A DNA stretch of 64,000 bases, from contig JAVGWX010000011.1 in the NCBI GenBank assembly GCA_036924085.1, positions 92,817,819 through 92,881,818 on the forward strand. Direction: 5' to 3'. This DNA is from Ariolimax columbianus (Eukaryota; Mollusca; Gastropoda; Stylommatophora; Arionidae). The notes under the pieces are model-generated. The model worked only from the letters and a program-made list of their open reading frames with translations, searched no databases and was not told the origin of the DNA. Positions 55,061 to 64,000 of this stretch are shown one piece after another; the stretch's first letter is position 1, and the number at the start of each line of letters is the position of its first letter. The position numbers were made by a program, and so were the translations under genes.

Positions 55061-58000
55061 TATGTGTGTATGGTGATACTAGTTATGTGTGTGTATGGTG
55101 ATACTAGTTATGTGTGTGTATGGTGATACTAATTATGTGTGTGTATGTTGATACTAGTTATGTGTGTGTATGGTGATACTAGTTATGTGTGTGTATGGTG
55201 ATACTAGTTACGTGTGTGAATGGTTACATTAGTTATGTGTGTGAATGGTGATATTAGTTATGTGTGTGAATGGTGACATTAGTTATGTGTGTGAATGGTG
55301 ACATTAGTTATGTGTGTGAATGGTGACATTAGTTATGTATGTGAATGATGACATTAGTTATGTGTGTGAATGGTGATACTAGTTATGTGTGTGTATGTTG
55401 ATACTAGTTATGTGTGTGTATGGTGATACTAGTTATGTGTGTGTATGGTGATACTAGTTATGTGTGTGAATGGCGACATTAGTTATGTGTGTGAATGGTG
55501 ACATTAGTTATGTGTGTGAATGGTGACACTAGTTGTGTGTGTGAATGGTGACATTAGTTATGTGTGTGAAGGGTGACATTAGTTATGTGTGTGAATGGTG
55601 ACACTAGTTATGTGTGTGAATGGTGACACTAGTTATGTGTGTGAATGGTGACACTAGTTATGTGTGTGAATGGTGACATTAGTTATGTATGTGAATGATG
55701 ACATTAGTTATATGTGTGAATGGTGACACTAGTTATGTGTGTGAAGGGTGACATTAGTTATGTATGTGAATGATGACATTAGTTATGTGTGTGAATGGTG
55801 ATACTAGTTATGTGTGTGTATGTTGATACTAGTTATGTGTGTGTATGGTGATACTAGTTATGTGTGTGTATGGTGATACTAGTTATGTGTGTGTATGTTG
55901 ATACTAGTTATGTGTGTGTATGGTGATACTAGTTATGTGTGTGTATGGTGATACTAGTTATGTGTGTGTATGGTGATACTAGTTATGTGTGTGTATGGTG
56001 ATACTAGTTATGTGTGTATGGTGATACTAGTTATGTGTGTGTATGGTGATACTAGTTATGTGTGTGTATGGTGATACTAGTTATGTGTGTGTATGGTGAT
56101 ACTAGTTACGTGTGTGAATGGTTACATTAGTTATGTGTGTGAATGGTGATATTAGTTATGTGTGTGAATGGTGACACTAGTTATGTGTGTGAATGGTGAC
56201 ACTAGTTGTGTGTGTGAATGGTGACATTAGTTATGTGTGTGAATGGGGACATTAGTTATGTGTGTCAATGGTGACACTAGTTATATGTATGAATGGTGAT
56301 ACTAGTTATGTGTGTGAATGGTGACATTAGTTATGTGTGTGAATGGTGACATTAGTTATGTGTGTGAATGGTGACATTAGTTATGTATGTGAATGATGAC
56401 ATTAGTTATGTGTGTGAATGGTGATACTAGTTATGTGTGTGTATGTTGATACTAGTTATGTGTGTGTATGGTGATACTAGTTATGTGTGTGTATGGTGAT
56501 ACTAGTTATGTGTGTGTATGGTGATACTAGTTGTGTGTGTGTATGGTGATACTAGTTATGTGTGTGTATGGTGATACTAGTTATGTGTGTGTATGGTGAT
56601 ACTAGTTACGTGTGTGAATGGTTACATTAGTTATGTGTGTGAATGGTGATATTAGTTATGTGTGTGAATGGTGACATTAGTTATGTGTGTGAATGGTGAC
56701 ATTAGTTATGTGTGTGAATGGTGACATTAGTTATATGTGTGAATGGTGACACTAGTTATGTGTGTGAATGGTGACATTAGTTATGTATGTGAATGATGAG
56801 ATTAGTTATGTGTGTGAATGGTGATACTAGTTATGTGTGTGTATGTTGATACTAGTTATGTGTGTGTAGGGTGATACTAGTTATGTGTGTGTATGGTGAT
56901 ACTAGTTATGTGTGTGTATGGTGATACTAGTTATGTGTGTGTATGGTGATACTAGTTATGTGTGTGTATGGTGATACTAGTTATGTGTGTGTATGGTGAT
57001 ACTAGTTATGTGTGTGTATGGTGATACTAGTTACGTGTGTGAATGGTTACATTAGTTATGTGTGTGAATGGTGATATTAGTTATGTGTGTGAATGGTGAC
57101 ATTAGTTATGTGTGTGAATGGTGACATTAGTTATGTGTGTGAATGGTGACGTTAGTTATATGTGTGAATGGTGACATTAGTTATGTGTGTGAATGGCGAC
57201 ATTAGTTATGTGTGTGAATGGTGACATTAGTTATGTGTGTGAATGGTGACATTAGTTATGTGTGTGAATGGTGACACTAGTTATGTGTGTGAATGGTGAC
57301 ACTAGTTGTGTGTGTGAATGGTGACATTAGTTATGTATGTGAATGATGACATTAGTTATATGTGTGAATGGTGACACTAGTTATGTGTGTGAATGGTGAC
57401 ATTAGTTATGTATGTGAATGATGACATTAGTTATGTGTGTGAATGGTGATACTAGTTATGTGTGTGTATGTTGATACTAGTTATGTGTGTGTATGGTGAT
57501 ACTAGTTATGTGTGTGTATGGTGATACTAGTTATGTGTGTGTATGGTGATACTAGTTGTGTGTGTGTATGGTGATACTAGTTATGTGTGTGTATGGTGAT
57601 ACTAGTTATGTGTGTGTATGGTGATACTAGTTACGTGTGTGAATGGTTACATTAGTTATGTGTGTGAATGGTGATATTAGTTATGTGTGTGAATGGTGAC
57701 ATTAGTTATGTGTGTGAATGGTGACATTAGTTATGTGTGTGAATGGTGACATTAGTTATATGTGTGAATGGTGACACTAGTTATGTGTGTGAATGGTGAC
57801 ATTAGTTATGTATGTGAATGATGAGATTAGTTATGTGTGTGAATGGTGATACTAGTTATGTGTGTGTATGTTGATACTAGTTATGTGTGTGTAGGGTGAT
57901 ACTAGTTATGTGTGTGTATGGTGATACTAGTTATGTGTGTGTATGGTGATACTAGTTATGTGTGTGTATGGTGATACTAGTTATGTGTGTGTATGGTGAT

Positions 58001-61000
58001 ACTAGTTATGTGTGTGTATGGTGATACTAGTTATGTGTGTGTATGGTGATACTAGTTACGTGTGTGAATGGTTACATTAGTTATGTGTGTGAATGGTGAT
58101 ATTAGTTATGTGTGTGAATGGGGACATTAGTTATGTGTGTCAATGGTGACACTAGTTATATGTATGAATGGTGATACTAGTTATGTGTGTGAATGGTGAC
58201 ATTAGTTATGTGTGTGAATGGTGACATTAGTTATGTGTGTGAATGGTGACATTAGTTATGTATGTGAATGATGACATTAGTTATGTGTGTGAATGGTGAT
58301 ACTAGTTATGTGTGTGTATGTTGATACTAGTTATGTGTGTGTATGGTGATACTAGTTATGTGTGTGTATGGTGATACTAGTTATGTGTGTGTATGGTGAT
58401 ACTAGTTGTGTGTGTGTATGGTGATACTAGTTATGTGTGTGTATGGTGATACTAGTTATGTGTGTGTATGGTGATACTAGTTACGTGTGTGAATGGTTAC
58501 ATTAGTTATGTGTGTGAATGGTGATATTAGTTATGTGTGTGAATGGTGACATTAGTTATGTGTGTGAATGGTGACATTAGTTATGTGTGTGAATGGTGAC
58601 ATTAGTTATATGTGTGAATGGTGACACTAGTTATGTGTGTGAATGGTGACATTAGTTATGTATGTGAATGATGAGATTAGTTATGTGTGTGAATGGTGAT
58701 ACTAGTTATGTGTGTGTATGTTGATACTAGTTATGTGTGTGTAGGGTGATACTAGTTATGTGTGTGTATGGTGATACTAGTTATGTGTGTGTATGGTGAT
58801 ACTAGTTATGTGTGTGTATGGTGATACTAGTTATGTGTGTGTATGGTGATACTAGTTATGTGTGTGTATGGTGATACTAGTTATGTGTGTGTATGGTGAT
58901 ACTAGTTACGTGTGTGAATGGTTACATTAGTTATGTGTGTGAATGGTGATATTAGTTATGTGTGTGAATGGTGACATTAGTTATGTGTGTGAATGGTGAC
59001 ATTAGTTATGTGTGTGAATGGTGACGTTAGTTATATGTGTGAATGGTGACATTAGTTATGTGTGTGAATGGCGACATTAGTTATGTGTGTGAATGGTGAC
59101 ATTAGTTATGTGTGTGAATGGTGACATTAGTTATGTGTGTGAATGGTGACACTAGTTATGTGTGTGAATGGTGACACTAGTTGTGTGTGTGAATGGTGAC
59201 ATTAGTTATGTATGTGAATGATGACATTAGTTATATGTGTGAATGGTGACACTAGTTATGTGTGTGAATGGTGACATTAGTTATGTATGTGAATGATGAC
59301 ATTAGTTATGTGTGTGAATGGTGATACTAGTTATGTGTGTGTATGTTGATACTAGTTATGTGTGTGTATGGTGATACTAGTTATGTGTGTGTATGGTGAT
59401 ACTAGTTATGTGTGTGTATGGTGATACTAGTTGTGTGTGTGTATGGTGATACTAGTTATGTGTGTGTATGGTGATACTAGTTATGTGTGTGTATGGTGAT
59501 ACTAGTTACGTGTGTGAATGGTTACATTAGTTATGTGTGTGAATGGTGATATTAGTTATGTGTGTGAATGGTGACATTAGTTATGTGTGTGAATGGTGAC
59601 ATTAGTTATGTGTGTGAATGGTGACATTAGTTATATGTGTGAATGGTGACACTAGTTATGTGTGTGAATGGTGACATTAGTTATGTATGTGAATGATGAG
59701 ATTAGTTATGTGTGTGAATGGTGATACTAGTTATGTGTGTGTATGTTGATACTAGTTATGTGTGTGTAGGGTGATACTAGTTATGTGTGTGTATGGTGAT
59801 ACTAGTTATGTGTGTGTATGGTGATACTAGTTATGTGTGTGTATGGTGATACTAGTTATGTGTGTGTATGGTGATACTAGTTATGTGTGTGTATGGTGAT
59901 ACTAGTTATGTGTGTGTATGGTGATACTAGTTACGTGTGTGAATGGTTACATTAGTTATGTGTGTGAATGGTGATATTAGTTATGTGTGTGAATGATGAC
60001 ATTAGTTATATGTGTGAATGGTGACACTAGTTATGTGTGTGAAGGGTGACATTAGTTATGTATGTGAATGATGACATTAGTTATGTGTGTGAATGGTGAT
60101 ACTAGTTATGTGTGTGTATGTTGATACTAGTTATGTGTGTGTATGGTGATACTAGTTATGTGTGTGTATGGTGATACTAGTTATGTGTGTGTATGTTGAT
60201 ACTAGTTATGTGTGTGTATGGTGATACTAGTTATGTGTGTGTATGGTGATACTAGTTATGTGTGTGTATGGTGATACTAGTTATGTGTGTGTATGGTGAT
60301 ACTAGTTATGTGTGTATGGTGATACTAGTTATGTGTGTGTATGGTGATACTAGTTATGTGTGTGTATGGTGATACTAGTTATGTGTGTGTATGGTGATAC
60401 TAGTTACGTGTGTGAATGGTTACATTAGTTATGTGTGTGAATGGTGATATTAGTTATGTGTGTGAATGGTGACACTAGTTATGTGTGTGAATGGTGACAC
60501 TAGTTGTGTGTGTGAATGGTGACATTAGTTATGTGTGTGAATGGGGACATTAGTTATGTGTGTCAATGGTGACACTAGTTATATGTATGAATGGTGATAC
60601 TAGTTATGTGTGTGAATGGTGACATTAGTTATGTGTGTGAATGGTGACATTAGTTATGTGTGTGAATGGTGACATTAGTTATGTATGTGAATGATGACAT
60701 TAGTTATGTGTGTGAATGGTGATACTAGTTATGTGTGTGTATGTTGATACTAGTTATGTGTGTGTATGGTGATACTAGTTATGTGTGTGTATGGTGATAC
60801 TAGTTATGTGTGTGTATGGTGATACTAGTTGTGTGTGTGTATGGTGATACTAGTTATGTGTGTGTATGGTGATACTAGTTATGTGTGTGTATGGTGATAC
60901 TAGTTACGTGTGTGAATGGTTACATTAGTTATGTGTGTGAATGGTGATATTAGTTATGTGTGTGAATGGTGACATTAGTTATGTGTGTGAATGGTGACAT

Positions 61001-62681
61001 TAGTTATGTGTGTGAATGGTGACATTAGTTATATGTGTGAATGGTGACACTAGTTATGTGTGTGAATGGTGACATTAGTTATGTATGTGAATGATGAGAT
61101 TAGTTATGTGTGTGAATGGTGATACTAGTTATGTGTGTGTATGTTGATACTAGTTATGTGTGTGTAGGGTGATACTAGTTATGTGTGTGTATGGTGATAC
61201 TAGTTATGTGTGTGTATGGTGATACTAGTTATGTGTGTGTATGGTGATACTAGTTATGTGTGTGTATGGTGATACTAGTTATGTGTGTGTATGGTGATAC
61301 TAGTTATGTGTGTGTATGGTGATACTAGTTACGTGTGTGAATGGTTACATTAGTTATGTGTGTGAATGGTGATATTAGTTATGTGTGTGAATGGTGACAT
61401 TAGTTATGTGTGTGAATGGTGACATTAGTTATGTGTGTGAATGGTGACGTTAGTTATATGTGTGAATGGTGACATTAGTTATGTGTGTGAATGGCGACAT
61501 TAGTTATGTGTGTGAATGGTGACATTAGTTATGTGTGTGAATGGTGACATTAGTTATGTGTGTGAATGGTGACACTAGTTATGTGTGTGAATGGTGACAC
61601 TAGTTGTGTGTGTGAATGGTGACATTAGTTATGTATGTGAATGATGACATTAGTTATATGTGTGAATGGTGACACTAGTTATGTGTGTGAATGGTGACAT
61701 TAGTTATGTATGTGAATGATGACATTAGTTATGTGTGTGAATGGTGATACTAGTTATGTGTGTGTATGTTGATACTAGTTATGTGTGTGTATGGTGATAC
61801 TAGTTATGTGTGTGTATGGTGATACTAGTTATGTGTGTGTATGGTGATACTAGTTGTGTGTGTGTATGGTGATACTAGTTATGTGTGTGTATGGTGATAC
61901 TAGTTATGTGTGTGTATGGTGATACTAGTTACGTGTGTGAATGGTTACATTAGTTATGTGTGTGAATGGTGATATTAGTTATGTGTGTGAATGGTGACAT
62001 TAGTTATGTGTGTGAATGGTGACATTAGTTATGTGTGTGAATGGTGACATTAGTTATATGTGTGAATGGTGACACTAGTTATGTGTGTGAATGGTGACAT
62101 TAGTTATGTATGTGAATGATGAGATTAGTTATGTGTGTGAATGGTGATACTAGTTATGTGTGTGTATGTTGATACTAGTTATGTGTGTGTAGGGTGATAC
62201 TAGTTATGTGTGTGTATGGTGATACTAGTTATGTGTGTGTATGGTGATACTAGTTATGTGTGTGTATGGTGATACTAGTTATGTGTGTGTATGGTGATAC
62301 TAGTTATGTGTGTGTATGGTGATACTAGTTATGTGTGTGTATGGTGATACTAGTTACGTGTGTGAATGGTTACATTAGTTATGTGTGTGAATGGTGATAT
62401 TAGTTATGTGTGTGAATGGTGACATTAGTTATGTGTGTGAATGGTGACATTAGTTATGTGTGTGAATGGTGACGTTAGTTATATGTGTGAATGGTGACAT
62501 TAGTTATGTGTGTGAATGGCGACATTAGTTATGTGTGTGAATGGTGACATTAGTTATGTGTGTGAATGGTGACATTAGTTATGTGTGTGAATGGTGACAC
62601 TAGTTATGTGTGTGAATGGTGACACTAGTTGTGTGTGTGAATGGTGACATTAGTTATGTATGTGAATGATGACATTAGTTA
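55061..62681. repeat. 25-bp array, 7621-bp long-range repeat
   Basis: The private junction TATATGTGTGTATGGTGAT, followed two units later by GATACTAATTATG, occurs at 55061 and 62682. Downstream order is shared for over 1 kb (to the 23-bp unit near 56015 and near 63637). The interval is 305 x 25 minus 4, matching two 23-bp units inside (about 56015 and 60310). Confidence 0.8.
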
Positions 62682-64000
62682 TATGTGTGTATGGTGATAC
62701 TAGTTATGTGTGTGTATGGTGATACTAGTTATGTGTGTGTATGGTGATACTAATTATGTGTGTGTATGTTGATACTAGTTATGTGTGTGTATGGTGATAC
62801 TAGTTATGTGTGTGTATGGTGATACTAGTTACGTGTGTGAATGGTTACATTAGTTATGTGTGTGAATGGTGATATTAGTTATGTGTGTGAATGGTGACAT
62901 TAGTTATGTGTGTGAATGGTGACATTAGTTATGTGTGTGAATGGTGACATTAGTTATGTATGTGAATGATGACATTAGTTATGTGTGTGAATGGTGATAC
63001 TAGTTATGTGTGTGTATGTTGATACTAGTTATGTGTGTGTATGGTGATACTAGTTATGTGTGTGTATGGTGATACTAGTTATGTGTGTGAATGGCGACAT
63101 TAGTTATGTGTGTGAATGGTGACATTAGTTATGTGTGTGAATGGTGACACTAGTTGTGTGTGTGAATGGTGACATTAGTTATGTGTGTGAAGGGTGACAT
63201 TAGTTATGTGTGTGAATGGTGACACTAGTTATGTGTGTGAATGGTGACACTAGTTATGTGTGTGAATGGTGACACTAGTTATGTGTGTGAATGGTGACAT
63301 TAGTTATGTATGTGAATGATGACATTAGTTATATGTGTGAATGGTGACACTAGTTATGTGTGTGAAGGGTGACATTAGTTATGTATGTGAATGATGACAT
63401 TAGTTATGTGTGTGAATGGTGATACTAGTTATGTGTGTGTATGTTGATACTAGTTATGTGTGTGTATGGTGATACTAGTTATGTGTGTGTATGGTGATAC
63501 TAGTTATGTGTGTGTATGTTGATACTAGTTATGTGTGTGTATGGTGATACTAGTTATGTGTGTGTATGGTGATACTAGTTATGTGTGTGTATGGTGATAC
63601 TAGTTATGTGTGTGTATGGTGATACTAGTTATGTGTGTATGGTGATACTAGTTATGTGTGTGTATGGTGATACTAGTTATGTGTGTGTATGGTGATACTA
63701 GTTATGTGTGTTTATGGTGATACTAGTTACGTGTGTGAATGGTTACATTAGTTATGTGTGTGAATGGTGATATTAGTTATGTGTGTGAATGGTGACACTA
63801 GTTATGTGTGTGAATGGTGACACTAGTTGTGTGTGTGAATGGTGACATTAGTTATGTGTGTGAATGGGGACATTAGTTATGTGTGTCAATGGTGACACTA
63901 GTTATATGTATGAATGGTGATACTAGTTATGTGTGTGAATGGTGACATTAGTTATGTGTGTGAATGGTGACATTAGTTATGTGTGTGAATGGTGACATTA

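Larger units (their letters stand above)
22990..64000. repeat. 41-kb satellite array of a 25-bp GT-rich unit
   Basis: The unit has the core GGTGATACTAGTTATG preceded by a TGTGTGTAT stretch, 25 bp in all; the stretch holds about 1640 units and continues past the window. Main variants are T-type (GTATGGTGATACTAG), A-type (GAATGGTGACATTAG), mixed (GAATGGTGACACTAG) and a GTATGTTGATACTAG form. Rarer ones are ACGTGTGTGAATGGTTACAT, GAATGGGGACAT, GTCAATGG, TATATGTATG, GAAGGGTGAC and AATGATGAGATT. Units within a type are almost identical. Since 25 is not a multiple of three and the unit carries TAG and TAA, all frames stop often and no long open frame exists. G greatly exceeds C on this strand (8 to 1 in the T-type unit). 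No gene or transposon interrupts it. It is neither a telomere repeat nor a match to any satellite I can name. Confidence 0.98.

Noticed and set aside
22990..64000. CRISPR array
   Set aside because: The repeat is continuous with no unique spacers, and the context is eukaryotic.
22990..64000. Telomere repeat
   Set aside because: The unit is 25 bp and holds no TTAGG or TTAGGG tandem run.

Overview
The window is non-coding, repeat-dominated DNA from a metazoan, most likely an invertebrate. The evidence is three kinds of degraded non-LTR retrotransposon (CR1/L2-like, Jockey-like with an RNase H region, and RTE-like), one plausible spliced exon with eukaryotic splice sites, and no bacterial gene organisation. 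The phylum cannot be fixed from this sequence; mollusc or crustacean would both fit the retrotransposon mix. There are no operons, RNA genes or CRISPR arrays that I can support.

Layout. 1-2970: a CR1/L2-like LINE reverse transcriptase on the + strand, split by about 1.9 kb of foreign DNA. That DNA holds an unassigned internally repetitive piece (106-1275) and the broken RNase H/3' end of a Jockey-like LINE (1276-2003). 3064-3369: a Ser/Pro/Thr-rich open segment that looks like a symmetric phase-1 exon. 3377-18475: a CA-rich minisatellite field that starts eight bases past the exon's donor site. It has a 32-bp repeat at its edge, then a long array of 18-20 bp units built around CACATGATCACATGG, with higher-order repeats of about 2.24 kb (three copies) and about 1.56 kb (two copies). 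18476-21600: two minus-strand LINE fragments, Jockey-like (endonuclease plus reverse transcriptase) and RTE-like, fused into one chimeric reading frame near 20288. 21684-21830: a remnant of the CA-rich satellite. 21830-22990: a series of small tandem repeats (52/56, 28, 25-28 bp) grading into the next array. 22990-64000: about 41 kb of a 25-bp GT-rich satellite, roughly 1640 units, running off the window end.

The biology on view is repeat evolution. The large array is built from three or four sequence variants of one 25-bp unit plus a rare 23-bp unit. These are arranged in nested higher-order repeats (1998, 1923, 1250, 2400, 2271, 3198 and 7621 bp), and every measured spacing equals a multiple of 25 minus 2 for each 23-bp unit crossed. 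The two big arrays have opposite strand skew, and the reverse complement of one unit resembles the other. If the exon is real, at least 60 kb of satellite lies inside or beside an intron of an expressed gene. I see no new protein-coding system; the strongest candidates for novelty are the satellites and their relation to the exon and LINE junctions.
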